DNA of 64,000 bases. Source: UBA6168 sp039819485. Lineage in GTDB: Bacteria; Bacteroidota; Bacteroidia; Chitinophagales; Saprospiraceae. Of this stretch, positions 25,677 to 35,774 are shown one piece after another. Under the pieces are notes generated by a model, which had not been told where the DNA came from, did no database searches, and was given only the letters and a program-made list of their open reading frames with translations. The stretch covers positions 1 to 64,000 of the forward strand of contig JBCBRY010000006.1 of assembly GCA_039819485.1 (NCBI GenBank), given 5' to 3'. The translations under genes were made by a program, and so were the position numbers. Position 1 is the stretch's first letter; the number at the start of each line of letters is the position of its first letter.

Positions 25677-25728
25677 GGATTCCAATTAAAGCCTGAAAAC
25701 GAGCAACAGGTCTTTTTGTTTTATAGCA

Positions 25729-27243
25729 TTACCGAAGTTTCCTCGGATCAATCCGCTGGCCATCTTTATAGGCTACCACAAATGCATCGTGGAACCCCTT
25801 GGATCTGAGTTGTGATTTTACTTCGTCTGCGGCTTTGAAAGAGTCGAAGTTACGAACCTGATACTTGTAAAGTTTACCTTCCGTAATTACTTCAACAGTC
25901 TGAGAAATTCTGGTCCATTTCCCAACATTGACATTCAGCAAAGTAGGCGATGCTGCTAATTGAATGCAAAAATGGACATCTTTTGCCGCAGTGGATGCGC
26001 TACTTTTTTCCTCTTTTATCGTTGTATCAGTGGTTTCCTCTTTGCTTCCAACTTGCCTCTCCGTTTCATTTACTGGAACATTGGGTGTAATTTTAGTTTT
26101 TCTGGTTGGTGAAACATTGGTTTTTTTATCATTTTCTGTTTTCTTTCCGGGCGGGGATATTTCCAAGCCCCATTTCTTTGCTTTTTCTACTTCTTCATCA
26201 ATATTTATTTCAATTTTTTTCTCAGTGACGTTGGTACTCCGAGCAGATTGTTGTCCGGTGCTGGTTGGTGCCGCTGCCTGATAGGCAAGGGGTTTTTGTA
26301 CTGGTTTTTTGATTTCCTGGTAAGCAACAGTTGCGGCCTCGGTTTTCTCCATTTCTCTTTTATATTCCGTGAAGGCATCCAAAAGCGCATCTGCCATAGA
26401 TTGTTGTCCGCCGTCGGTCATGAGATAGGCTTCATCATTTCGATTGGTCAAATACCCTGTCTCGACCAGGACAGAAGGCATAGTAGCGTATCGCAAAACC
26501 AAGAAGCCAGCTTGCTTAACTCCCCGGTCCTTGAGTCCAGTATGAACCTTAGCTTGCCCTTGTACTTTTTCAGCAAAAGAAATACTCTGTTCTAAAAAAG
26601 CATTTTGGAACATGGAAAACATAATATGTGCCTCGGGAGAATTGGGATCATAGCCATAATTCTGCTGGTAATTATCTTCCAGCAGGATGGCCTCATTCTC
26701 CCTTTTCGCTACTTCCAGGTTTTCGTTAGTGGCATGCAAGCCCAAAACGTAAGTTTCTGTACCGGTAGCTGAAGCACGGCTAAACGCATTGCAGTGAATA
26801 GAAATAAAAAGATCAGCCTTGTTGTCAGTAGCTAACGAAGCCCGTTCGTGCAGTGGAACGAACACGTCTGTGGAACGGGTCATAATGACGTTGATGTTCG
26901 GGTATTGAGCCTTTAGCCCTGCTGCTAATTTCTTACCGATACCCAATACGATGTGTTTTTCACGTGTACTATGGCCAAGACAGCCCGGATCATGCCCACC
27001 GTGACCAGGATCAATAACGACTGTCTGTAAACGGTAATTCCCAGGGTCGGCTAAGCGAAACTCCGGTGTGATAACATACGTGACAGAGTCAGGTGGCACT
27101 AAAAATTGCGCAGAATTTCCTTCGGCTTGGTTACATTTGCCGCCGCCATGAAAATGGCTGTTAACGATTGGCAAATCGAATGAGGAAAAGGCAATCCAGA
27201 TCGTTGTTAGTAAAAAAATAGCTCTCATCACTGTAGTTTGCAT
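25729..27243 (-). CDS. Secreted N-acetylmuramoyl-L-alanine amidase with SPOR-like domain
   Basis: A 504-aa Amidase_3 enzyme that cuts the amide between MurNAc and the stem peptide during cell-wall turnover or division. Motifs: VVIDPGHGGHDPG (zinc His), a metal-binding Glu region in GIGKKLAAG, FISIHCNAF (His) and VLVETGYLTN (catalytic Glu). A low-complexity K/T/E linker (about 340-420) leads to a SPOR-like C-terminal domain (CIQLAASPTLLN, YKYQVRNFDSFKAADEVKSQL) that would bind denuded glycan. Start 27243 is favoured because it sits nearer the signal peptide (MRAIFLLTTIWIAFSS); 27270 and 27228 are alternatives. Confidence 0.88.
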   Translation of the reverse strand: MQTTVMRAIFLLTTIWIAFSSFDLPIVNSHFHGGGKCNQAEGNSAQFLVPPDSVTYVITPEFRLADPGNYRLQTVVIDPGHGGHDPGCLGHSTREKHIVLGIGKKLAAGLKAQYPNINVIMTRSTDVFVPLHERASLATDNKADLFISIHCNAFSRASATGTETYVLGLHATNENLEVAKRENEAILLEDNYQQNYGYDPNSPEAHIMFSMFQNAFLEQSISFAEKVQGQAKVHTGLKDRGVKQAGFLVLRYATMPSVLVETGYLTNRNDEAYLMTDGGQQSMADALLDAFTEYKREMEKTEAATVAYQEIKKPVQKPLAYQAAAPTSTGQQSARSTNVTEKKIEINIDEEVEKAKKWGLEISPPGKKTENDKKTNVSPTRKTKITPNVPVNETERQVGSKEETTDTTIKEEKSSASTAAKDVHFCIQLAASPTLLNVNVGKWTRISQTVEVITEGKLYKYQVRNFDSFKAADEVKSQLRSKGFHDAFVVAYKDGQRIDPRKLR

Positions 27244-27404
27244 AGGGTTTTTAGAATCGGTTATTGGCATAAAAGATTGTCAATTGATTAAAAAAAACAA
27301 TTTGCTTTAAATCTTAAGGTGTCGTGTGGGCACGAGATACAGGCAGGGCAATGAATTCTGATTTTCCAATTGATTATGTCAAACTTTAATCCAAAGCATA
27401 ACAT

Positions 27405-30140
27405 TTGATAGCAAAGGTACATATTATTCTTACATTCTTGTTGCTTTTGGCGTTCCATTCCAACGCCCAGAACACAACGGATACGCTGTTGGAGAATAGT
27501 ATAAAAACCACATTACCAGATAGTTTACGCTCACCGAACGACTCTATTCCATTAATACAACCACCAAGAAGTCCTGGTAAAAAACCCATCAATTGGGATG
27601 ATGTAAAACTCTCGGACGATGGCCCGGATGAACAGATTGACTATAAGTCACGCGACTCCATGTTTTTTGACCTGAAAAACAAACAAATACATTTATACGG
27701 GGAAGCACAGGTCGATTATACCGATGTCAATATGACTGCCAATTATATCATTATCGACTGGGGCAAAAACATCATGACAGCAGAAGGTAAAAGGCTGCCC
27801 GGAGGCAGGGGCTGGTTGGGAAAACCTACTTTCAAACAAGGAGGGCAAAATGTCACCGCCAGCAAATTAAGGTATAATTTCAAAACCTATAAAGGCATCA
27901 TTTACGATGTGCAGACCCTCCAGGAGGGAATGAATGTTGTAGGTACCAAGGGCAAATTCATCGGTGCAGGACAGGATACGACAAAGAAAAACATCATTTA
28001 TAACAAAGATGCGATTTTTTCAACTTGCGACCTCGAACACCCCCACTTTGGGATCAGGAGCAATAAACAGAAAATAGTACAGGACAAAGTCGCCATTGTC
28101 GGCCCTTCCAACATCGAAGTAGGTGGCATCCCTACCCCACTTTGGCTGCCCTTTGGTTTTTTTCCGATGACCCAGGGCCAACGAACGGGATTGATTTTTC
28201 CGAGAGATTATGAATTCTCGGAGGCATGGGGTTTCGGGCTGCGAAATGTTGGCTGGTATTTTCCCATGAACGACTATTGGGACTTACAGCTTACGGGTGA
28301 TATTTATTTCAAAGGAACTTTCCGTTTACACGGCCTCGCACGTTATAACAAACGCTATAAATACAGGGGGGATTTTAATCTTGATTTTGCCAATCAGCGC
28401 TCCGAAGGTGCCGATGGGCGTCCCTTTTTCACTCCATCTACTTCCATACGATGGAGCCACAACCAGGACACAAAAGCGCACCCTTATCGTTCATTTGGCG
28501 GTAGCATCAACATCCAGACAAGTGGCTATCAACAAAATAACCGGACCGACTTCCAATCGCAAACCCAGCGTTCGATTTCGTCAAATATGAGTTATCGGCA
28601 AAAATTTGATGGCCCCTTTGATTTGAATGCGAGTTTCAGACATTCGCAAAACACCAGCACGAACCGTGTGTCTGTCAGTTTCCCAACGGTCAATTTTCAA
28701 ACGGAAGCACTTTTCCCTTTCAAGAGAAAGTTGCAGGTGGGTGGTGAGAAATGGTATGAAAGGATCCAGGTGCGTTATTCATCAGAGGTCCGTAACCAGT
28801 TTGAGGCAACCGATTCTACGCTTTTTACCAAGCAAACTTTGGATGATGCCCAGTATGGTGTAAGGCAACAGGTAACCAGCTCTACCAGTTTTAATCTGTT
28901 GAAATATTTCAATTTTTCACCAAATGTGACTTATAAGGAAGTATGGTATTTCAGGAACCTTGAAAGAGAGTTCATAGATACTGCGACAATTGTGTTTGAC
29001 ACAATTTATAACGAGTTTGATTCTACCCAATTTGAAATTATTGCCGATACCACCAAGTTCGGAACCATCAACGATATTGAGAACCGGGGGTTCAGCCCTT
29101 TGCGTCAATACAACCTTGGTATCAGCATGAACACCCGGATTTTCGGAACAATTTTGTTTAAAAAAGGCCGACTCAAAGGTTTGCGCCATGTGATCTCTCC
29201 CACCTTTGGATTAAACTTTACACCCGACTACACCAATCCTGATTGGGGTTATTTTAAGTCGGTGAGAACTGACCTCCGAACAGATGAAGAGGAGCTTTAC
29301 AATATTTTTCAAAACAATCGATTATCAGGATTTGAACAACCGTCGGCGAGTGGCCGGCAAATGACTTTCAATTATTCCTTCGGAAATCAGTTTGAAGCAA
29401 AAATTTATTCTAAAAAACAAGAGAAGGACAAAATCGTCAAATTATTGCGCGCGCTTTCCATTTCAGGCAACTATAATTTCGCCGCCGATTCGTTGAAATG
29501 GAGCAACGTAAATGTCAGTGGAAACACCAGCTTCTTTAATAATATCACAACGTTCCGCGCCAATTTGACTTACAGCCCCTACGAAAGAGTTGCCGAAACA
29601 GGCAGGGCCATTAATCAATTATTAATTAAAACGCAAGGAAAACTATTGCGGCTCGATTCATGGAATGCCAATGTCACTACCAATTTGACCGTCGGAAGAA
29701 TAAGGGATTTAATTAAAGGAGTTAATACCGACCAACGTGTGGCAGAAGAAGAAGGAAAGGACAGGGTGCAGGAACAGGACATTTTGAGTATTCTCGAAAA
29801 TTTCCGCATCAATCATGCATTTACGATTCGTGGCAGTTACAATATACAATCGCAAAGAGACACAACCATAATTAGTGCAAACTCTATTTCTTCCAGTGGC
29901 AGTATCGCGTTGACACCAAACTGGAATATCCGGGTTGGCAACTTTGGGTATGATTTTCAGTCAAAAAGAATTACCTATCCCGATTTTACTTTTTCACGTG
30001 ATTTGCATTGTTGGGAAATGGGACTTTCCTGGCAGCCGTTTTTTAGCACCTATAGTTTTTATATCAGGGTAAAACCAGGGCATCTTGATTTTATCAATAT
30101 CCCATATTCAAAACGAATACAGGATCGAAGTTTTCGGTAA
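27405..30140 (+). CDS. lptD: LptD-like LPS-assembly outer-membrane protein
   Basis: A 911-aa protein starting at TTG 27405 (in-frame stop just upstream) with signal peptide IILTFLLLLAFHSNAQ. An OstA/LptA-like beta-jellyroll region spans about 75-250 (FFDLKNKQIHLYGEAQVDY, NYIIIDWGKNIMTAEG). It is followed by the LptD barrel, with the conserved PLWLPFGFFPMTQGQRTGLIFP near residue 245. Bacteroidota LptD homologues are of this size. It inserts LPS in the outer leaflet together with LptE. Divergent from the amidase. Confidence 0.85.
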   Translation: MIAKVHIILTFLLLLAFHSNAQNTTDTLLENSIKTTLPDSLRSPNDSIPLIQPPRSPGKKPINWDDVKLSDDGPDEQIDYKSRDSMFFDLKNKQIHLYGEAQVDYTDVNMTANYIIIDWGKNIMTAEGKRLPGGRGWLGKPTFKQGGQNVTASKLRYNFKTYKGIIYDVQTLQEGMNVVGTKGKFIGAGQDTTKKNIIYNKDAIFSTCDLEHPHFGIRSNKQKIVQDKVAIVGPSNIEVGGIPTPLWLPFGFFPMTQGQRTGLIFPRDYEFSEAWGFGLRNVGWYFPMNDYWDLQLTGDIYFKGTFRLHGLARYNKRYKYRGDFNLDFANQRSEGADGRPFFTPSTSIRWSHNQDTKAHPYRSFGGSINIQTSGYQQNNRTDFQSQTQRSISSNMSYRQKFDGPFDLNASFRHSQNTSTNRVSVSFPTVNFQTEALFPFKRKLQVGGEKWYERIQVRYSSEVRNQFEATDSTLFTKQTLDDAQYGVRQQVTSSTSFNLLKYFNFSPNVTYKEVWYFRNLEREFIDTATIVFDTIYNEFDSTQFEIIADTTKFGTINDIENRGFSPLRQYNLGISMNTRIFGTILFKKGRLKGLRHVISPTFGLNFTPDYTNPDWGYFKSVRTDLRTDEEELYNIFQNNRLSGFEQPSASGRQMTFNYSFGNQFEAKIYSKKQEKDKIVKLLRALSISGNYNFAADSLKWSNVNVSGNTSFFNNITTFRANLTYSPYERVAETGRAINQLLIKTQGKLLRLDSWNANVTTNLTVGRIRDLIKGVNTDQRVAEEEGKDRVQEQDILSILENFRINHAFTIRGSYNIQSQRDTTIISANSISSSGSIALTPNWNIRVGNFGYDFQSKRITYPDFTFSRDLHCWEMGLSWQPFFSTYSFYIRVKPGHLDFINIPYSKRIQDRSFR

Positions 30141-30183
30141 ATTTCTCCAGCCGAAATTTAATTAGTGGGAAATTCTTTTTTAT

Positions 30184-30687
30184 TTATATTTTTTTGACAA
30201 ACAAAACAGCGGGATATTTATCATCCATTAAATAATCTTTCACATATTCCATTCCTATTTTTTCCAATACTTTTATTGAAGCAATATTTTCTTTCATTGC
30301 GTGTCCTACAATTTCATTTAATTTTAATTCAGCAAAGCCATACTGAAGGCAAGCCAAAGCAGATTCTGTGGCATAACCATGTCCCCAATATTTTCTATAA
30401 AACCGGTAACCAATATCATACTCTTTGTATGCTGGCATATATTTTATTCCACACCATCCCAACCACTCATTAGTCGATTTTAAAATAACGGCCCAACGTC
30501 CACAATTATATTTTAGATAATTATTGGCCGGATATTTTTCTAAAAATAATTTAGCTGCTTTTTCACTTTCAAAAGCCACATCTCCGGTATATTGAATTAC
30601 CAAAGGATCTTTGTTGAGTTCATAAAAATAACCGGCATCGCCGACATTTAATTCCCTTATTATCAATCTATTAGTTTCTAAAATCAA
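30184..30687 (-). CDS. GNAT acetyltransferase (RimJ/RimL type)
   Basis: A 167-aa protein opening ILETNRLIIREL, the classic start of Acetyltransf_3. The acetyl-CoA pyrophosphate loop is GYRFYRKYWGHGYATES near residue 92 (R/Q-x-x-G-x-A variant). The late segment NIASIKVLEKIGM is also typical. Target unknown. Convergent with lptD. Confidence 0.85.
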   Translation of the reverse strand: MILETNRLIIRELNVGDAGYFYELNKDPLVIQYTGDVAFESEKAAKLFLEKYPANNYLKYNCGRWAVILKSTNEWLGWCGIKYMPAYKEYDIGYRFYRKYWGHGYATESALACLQYGFAELKLNEIVGHAMKENIASIKVLEKIGMEYVKDYLMDDKYPAVLFVKKI

Positions 30688-30720
30688 AATCTGTTTATTA
30701 CTTATTTTTCCTTTGAATAT

Positions 30721-31068
30721 TTACTTTTTTTTCTTCTTGCTCTTTTTAGTTTTTGGGTTAAACTCCAAGCATTTTAACACCCAAAATTCCAGGTCGTCAT
30801 CCAAGTCGTACCCTTCCGGAAATATGGTTAAATATCCTTTCATGGTACGGCCGCCATGAATCATTTGTTCTGCTCCTTTTCTTTTAACCAACTCCCCTAC
30901 TTTCTCCGGATCAACCCTAGCCATCAATCCTACTTTGTAAATGCCGATGCACATTTTATCATCGACCATGAATCCAATACCACCAAACATTTTCTTTTCT
31001 ATCGCAATGGTTTTTTCTTTTTCAAAAACCCGAAGAATTCGGTCCGCAAGATATTGGTCGTACGCCAT
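30721..31068 (-). CDS. TfoX N-terminal domain protein
   Basis: A 115-aa protein of the TfoX/Sxy N-terminal family. Motifs KKMFGGIGFMVDDKMCIGIY and ARVDPEKVGELVKR match. The C-terminus is a lysine-rich tail (KTKKSKKKKK). Full TfoX regulates competence in gamma-proteobacteria; stand-alone N-domains such as this have no proven role. 34 bp from the MOSC gene, same strand. Confidence 0.85.
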   Translation of the reverse strand: MAYDQYLADRILRVFEKEKTIAIEKKMFGGIGFMVDDKMCIGIYKVGLMARVDPEKVGELVKRKGAEQMIHGGRTMKGYLTIFPEGYDLDDDLEFWVLKCLEFNPKTKKSKKKKK

Positions 31069-31102
31069 TTTAATTGATGATAAATTGTTTAAAAAATTGG
31101 AT

Positions 31103-31642
31103 TTAAACTTTTTTTAGAGGAACAAAAGGGCCTTCCGGTATTTCAATTTGAATATTGTCACCAGGCTTGATTTCTCCTCCCTCCTGAACAACAGCCATGA
31201 TTCCAGCTTTACGAACTAAATTCCCGTCGGCATCTTTATCCAATACTGCTTTCATCAATCCCTTTTGAATCCCTTCTAATTGTACACATGGGTTTCTTAA
31301 ACCTGTTATTTCAATGATCGCAGTTTCTCCCAGTTTCAATTTTGTTCCTTTTGACAAGGATAGTAACTCAATTCCTTGGGTGGTAATATTTTCCCCCATT
31401 TCTCCTGGCAAAACTGAGAACCCTTTTGTTTTTAATTCTTTCAATAATTCAAAATGAATCAGATGCACCTGACGTAAGTTCGGCTGCGTTGGGTCTGCTT
31501 TAACCCGAGAACGATGTTTAACCGTCTTACCCTGATGCGCGTCACCATCTACACCAAGACCTTTCAACAAATTAATTTTTGTTTGCGGGTATTTATTTAG
31601 TGTATGGGTAGCGCTTTTATGGACAGCTAATATTTTTGGCAT
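31103..31642 (-). CDS. MOSC domain protein
   Basis: A 179-aa stand-alone MOSC domain. The conserved cysteine is in GLRNPCVQLEG near residue 112, preceded by LPGEMGENITTQGIEL, a family hallmark. MOSC proteins handle sulfur or molybdenum-cofactor chemistry; the isolated bacterial domains act on N-hydroxylated substrates or are uncharacterised. Likely co-transcribed with the TfoX-like gene. Confidence 0.88.
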   Translation of the reverse strand: MPKILAVHKSATHTLNKYPQTKINLLKGLGVDGDAHQGKTVKHRSRVKADPTQPNLRQVHLIHFELLKELKTKGFSVLPGEMGENITTQGIELLSLSKGTKLKLGETAIIEITGLRNPCVQLEGIQKGLMKAVLDKDADGNLVRKAGIMAVVQEGGEIKPGDNIQIEIPEGPFVPLKKV

Positions 31643-31680
31643 AAGTAATTAGGTGCTTGAACAAAAATAAAGAGCGCTAA

Positions 31681-31763
31681 AAATGACACTTTTAATTTGG
31701 CAAATGTTTGATTTCCAAGTCTAAAAAATCTTTTTCAGGCAAAGGAAAAGTGCCATTTTTTTT
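31681..31763. repeat. Dispersed palindromic element, copy 2 (inverted)
   Basis: It begins AAATGACACTTTTAATTTGGC and ends CAGGCAAAGGAAAAGTGCCATTTTT. Read on the minus strand it matches the copies at 5963 and 63911. The interior is more diverged. It lies in a 347-bp gap between the MOSC and BNR-repeat genes. Confidence 0.75.
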
Positions 31764-31860
31764 GACCGCCTGTTTATTTTTCAATTAATTTAATTCGTTG
31801 ATTTTATTTTCTACCCCGTACAAAACAAACCATCCTATTTATTTTAAATCTAAAATAATC

Positions 31861-31920
31861 GAAAAAAGCGATTTCGGCAATCTATTTTTATTTAGAAAAA
31901 TATCCAAAATCGCTTTTTTC
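31861..31920. repeat. Hairpin upstream-adjacent to the BNR gene's 3' end
   Basis: GAAAAAAGCGATTT (31861-31874) pairs with AAATCGCTTTTTTC (31907-31920). An inner TATTTTT/AAAAATA pairing extends the stem. It probably serves as the transcription terminator of the leftward BNR-repeat gene, since both flanks carry A/T tracts. Confidence 0.6.
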
Positions 31921-31989
31921 CTTATTCCCAAAATATTTTGTCATTTTTTCTTTAACTGACAATTGATATTGGAGACTGGGTGGATTAAA

Positions 31990-34900
31990 TCATTCAGATT
32001 TAAACATAATTACATCTACACCCATCTCTCGAATCATTTTATTAAATGCCGGAATTTCCACTTTTTTCACGTTTTCAAATTTAGTTAGCCAGCCATCAAT
32101 TTCTGCCGTCAGTTCATTTTTTAATTGAACGGCCTGATCGGTCGGTGGATAATCGCCACTGGTCAACGAAGTAATGTGGGCCAGTTTATTGGTTAATTTG
32201 ATCGGAAAGTTCAGCGGATCTTGACGTGCCTTGTTTTTCGTTTGATAGAGTGCTTTTTCAACTTCCGTCATGATGGAATCCATTTCTTCTGCCTTTGCAA
32301 AAATCGGTTTATACTTTTCATCCTTTTTATCTAACCTCTTGGTAAAACCTTTAATCTGTCCTCTGACATCTTTAATATCACCAATGGTTTCGTGGGCTTC
32401 CGTTACTTTATCCCGAATATCCATGAGGAAATTAAATTGACGCTGAAAATCTGCTGGTGAAGAATCAGAACGGGGATCGGCCAGAATTTTGAACGATTTT
32501 TGCTGGCTGTCCTCCCCTACTGTCAAACGGACCAAATAATCGCCAGGGACTGCTTTGGGCCCGTTCATGCTGGCCCACCAAAGAATCATTCCTTTGAAAT
32601 CTTTGGCATTTTCATATCGCATGTTCCAATTGAAAGTGTTGGCTCCTGGTTCAACTTTCAGTTTGTCCCGCCGTTTTTTGGCTTTGCTGGAAAATTCCCG
32701 GATCAGATTCCCACCGGCTTCCATAAAAGCAATTTTCACTTCTGTCTCGGCTGTATCTAAACCTGGAACTAAATAATGTACGGTCACGCCTCCCGGATGG
32801 TTTTTACCAGCTCCTCTTGGATTCTTCGACTGGACACCCGGCATCCGGTAACTGTCCATTGGCTGATAGAGGTGATGTTTCTTTTCTGCGATACTTTTAT
32901 CCAATTGGTGTAAAACGGTCAAATCATCAATCATCCAAAGGCTGCGTCCCTGGGTAGCAGCAATTAAAGTGTTGTTTTTAATTGCCAAATCAGTGATGGG
33001 AACGATGGGCAGATTTAATTGGAACGCTTGCCAATTGGCCCCATCGTCAAAACTGATGTACATGCCCGATTCGGTCCCTGCGTATAAAATCCCGCGTTTT
33101 TCCGGATCGGCGCGCACTACTCTGGTAAAGTGATCTCGCTGGATTCCTTTATCTATCTTGGTCCATGTTTTACCATAATCTGTTGTTTTGTACAGATAAG
33201 GCTGATAGTCGCCGGACTTGTACATGGTGCCGGCAATATAGCAACCGCCATCTTCAAAAGGACTCGGCTCTAAGCTGTTGATCATCATCCATTCAGGCAT
33301 ACCTGAAGGAGTGACATTTTCCCAGTTTTGGCCACCGTCATTACTCACGTGAACGAGACCGTCATCACTTCCAACCCACAATAAATCTTTGACTCTTGGA
33401 CTTTCCGCTGCCGCAAAAATGGTACAGTAATATTCCACAGCGGTATTGTCCTTAGTGATCGGCCCGCCCGATGAACCTTGTTTAGATTTGTCATCCCTGG
33501 TCAGGTCTGGACTGATGGTCTCCCAACTCTGTCCTTCGTTGGTGGAAACGTGCAGGTGATTGGAAGCGGTGTATAATTTTTTAGGATCATGTGGTGAGAA
33601 AAATATCGGATAGTTCCACTGAAAGCGGTATTTCATATCTTCCACACCGTGCCCCATCGGATTGTCAGGCCATACGTTGATCGCACGCTGAAACCCAGTG
33701 CGGTGATCCTTCCTTTCCAACAAGCCGCCGTAACAGCCGCCATAAACAATTTCGTTATCCTTGGGATCGATCGCAATATGTCCACATTCACAACCTGCAG
33801 AAGATTCCCAGTCATCTTCCCCGATTGATCTGCCATTGGTGCGATGAGCGATTCGGACTGTGCTGTTGTCCTGTTGTGCGGCATAAATACGGAAAGGAAA
33901 ATGATCGTCCGTGGTCACTCGGTAGAATTGGGCGGTCGGTTGGTTGTGATAGGTCGTCCATGTTTGTCCACCATCGTATGAAACCTGTCCGCCACCGTCG
34001 TCAGCGATGACCATCCGGTCAGGATTTTCGGGCGCGATCCACAGGTCATGGTGATCACCGTGGGGAGCATTAGATGCTTTGAATGTCCTTCCGCCGTCCG
34101 TCGACTTGTGGTAGCGTACATTCATGACATAGACCACATCTTCGTCGTGGGTATCCGCATAAATGCGAGAATAATACCACGCCCGTTGCCGGAGGCTACG
34201 ACTTTGATTGATTCTGTTCCAGGTTTCACCTCCGTCTTCAGACCGAAAAACACCTCCATCCTTGTTTTCTACAATAGCCCAGACCCGTTGTGAATTTACA
34301 GGTGAAACAGTAACACCAATAATCCCTAAAGTCCCCTTTGGCATTCCCTTTTTGTCGCTCAACGATTCCCAGGTTTCGCCACTGTCCGTACTTTTCCAAA
34401 GACCGGAACCTTCGCCTCCGCTGGAAAGATCATAAGGTGTACGACGGATTTTCCAAGTGGAGGCATACAGGATGCGAGGGTTGTTAGGATCAAAGGTGAG
34501 ATCAACGGCACCTGCTCCGCTATTCGCAAAAAGAATTCTTTCCCAGCTCTTTCCACCATCGACACTTTTATAAACACCTCTCTCTTCTGTGTCTTTAAAT
34601 AAATCGCCCAAAACAGCAGCATATACAACATCCGGGTTCGTGGGATGTACGCGGATCCGGGAGATGTGGCGGCTTTTTTCCAGTCCCATTTGTTTCCAGG
34701 TTTTACCTGCGTCCACAGATTTCCATACACCGTAACCGTATGAAACATTTCCCCGGACCGTTACTTCACCGCCGCCGACATAAATGACGTTGTGATCGCT
34801 TTCGGCCACCGTTACCGCTCCGATCGAACCGCCAAAGAATCCGTCTGAAATATTTTTCCAGGAACGGCCGCCATCTTGTGTGCGCCAGACACCGCCGCCC

Positions 34901-35136
34901 GTTCCACCAAAATAATACAAATTGGGTTTTCCGGGTACACCAGTCACCGTACAGGAACGGCCACCCCGGAAAGGGCCGATGCTTCGCCATTCTAATGAAC
35001 TGTAAAGGCTTTCGTCAAAACTGACCACCGGAGCAGGCCTGTTGCCGTCATTCTTCTTTTTATTTTTTTGTGAAAACAGTAAAATGGGAGTGAGTGTCAG
35101 GCCAAGGATCATGGCCAAAGAATAGAAGTTACGCAT
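31990..35136 (-). CDS. Secreted BNR/sortilin-type beta-propeller protein
   Basis: A 1048-aa protein. Start 35136 is chosen because it opens the signal peptide (SLAMILGLTLTPILLFSQ). The first ~750 residues contain many BNR/Asp-box repeats of the type SxDGGxTW (for example TQDGGRSWKNIS, SVDAGKTWKQM, SEDGGETWNRI, SNDGGQNWENV), forming two propellers as in VPS10/sortilin or xyloglucanase-like proteins. The C-terminal part has an Ig-like domain and a helical segment (about 900-1030). In Bacteroidota, proteins of this layout are usually annotated as glycosyl hydrolases, but I see no clear catalytic residues, so enzymatic activity is unproven. Confidence 0.8.
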   Translation of the reverse strand: MRNFYSLAMILGLTLTPILLFSQKNKKKNDGNRPAPVVSFDESLYSSLEWRSIGPFRGGRSCTVTGVPGKPNLYYFGGTGGGVWRTQDGGRSWKNISDGFFGGSIGAVTVAESDHNVIYVGGGEVTVRGNVSYGYGVWKSVDAGKTWKQMGLEKSRHISRIRVHPTNPDVVYAAVLGDLFKDTEERGVYKSVDGGKSWERILFANSGAGAVDLTFDPNNPRILYASTWKIRRTPYDLSSGGEGSGLWKSTDSGETWESLSDKKGMPKGTLGIIGVTVSPVNSQRVWAIVENKDGGVFRSEDGGETWNRINQSRSLRQRAWYYSRIYADTHDEDVVYVMNVRYHKSTDGGRTFKASNAPHGDHHDLWIAPENPDRMVIADDGGGQVSYDGGQTWTTYHNQPTAQFYRVTTDDHFPFRIYAAQQDNSTVRIAHRTNGRSIGEDDWESSAGCECGHIAIDPKDNEIVYGGCYGGLLERKDHRTGFQRAINVWPDNPMGHGVEDMKYRFQWNYPIFFSPHDPKKLYTASNHLHVSTNEGQSWETISPDLTRDDKSKQGSSGGPITKDNTAVEYYCTIFAAAESPRVKDLLWVGSDDGLVHVSNDGGQNWENVTPSGMPEWMMINSLEPSPFEDGGCYIAGTMYKSGDYQPYLYKTTDYGKTWTKIDKGIQRDHFTRVVRADPEKRGILYAGTESGMYISFDDGANWQAFQLNLPIVPITDLAIKNNTLIAATQGRSLWMIDDLTVLHQLDKSIAEKKHHLYQPMDSYRMPGVQSKNPRGAGKNHPGGVTVHYLVPGLDTAETEVKIAFMEAGGNLIREFSSKAKKRRDKLKVEPGANTFNWNMRYENAKDFKGMILWWASMNGPKAVPGDYLVRLTVGEDSQQKSFKILADPRSDSSPADFQRQFNFLMDIRDKVTEAHETIGDIKDVRGQIKGFTKRLDKKDEKYKPIFAKAEEMDSIMTEVEKALYQTKNKARQDPLNFPIKLTNKLAHITSLTSGDYPPTDQAVQLKNELTAEIDGWLTKFENVKKVEIPAFNKMIREMGVDVIMFKSE

Positions 35137-35774
35137 AGTAAATGTCTTTGAGCAAGTAAATGAGGCAGTCGTGCATAAGCCTGATCCACTCGTCTTTCTG
35201 TTGAGATTTTTGAATTGGAAGGCAAAATAGGGATTTGTACAGAATAACAAAGGATGGTGGATCACGTTATAAAAACAATCCAAATCCAGATATTAATATT
35301 TTTTTCAAATTATTTTTAATATTAATACAAGGCGTGGCACAAGCAATTCACTGCAAAAAAGCATTTTAAATATTAAAATTTTAAACATATTAAAATTTAC
35401 CCCATGCATGGTAGGCAAAAAACCGAATTCTGGAAACGTTTTTGTCAAATGGAAAGCAACATTCAGAAACAACCAGATTGATATAAAGCGCCATTGAATA
35501 GCTCTTAACCAGATTTTGAGAAAAAATTTTCCTAAGCAAGGGCATACATCGAAGCAGATTTCGAAATTATTTCGGCCCTTGCAACTCCTTTTTCCATCCT
35601 CTTATTTTCCATCATTTTTTAAGACTCAAGAAAAGAACTGTCCGGTAACGGCTGATAGCCTGCGGCAGATGGTAGATGATTAGATCCTCGTTGGTCCGAT
35701 AGCTACCGTCGTCCGCCTGCTGTCTGCCGTGCACCGTGCAGCTACTCCAATTCTTTAACTTAAACAATTTCAGT
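35137..35774. other. Divergent intergenic region with 7-bp-periodic palindrome
   Basis: A 638-bp gap between divergent secreted-protein genes. The left part is A/T-rich, with TTAAATATTAAAATTTTAAAC-like palindromes near 35365-35390. The right part (about 35650-35755) is GC-rich and can be read as degenerate heptamers (GGCAGAT GGTAGAT; GTCTGCC GTGCACC GTGCAGC), with opposite-sense halves that could pair. No gene is supported. Confidence 0.5.
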
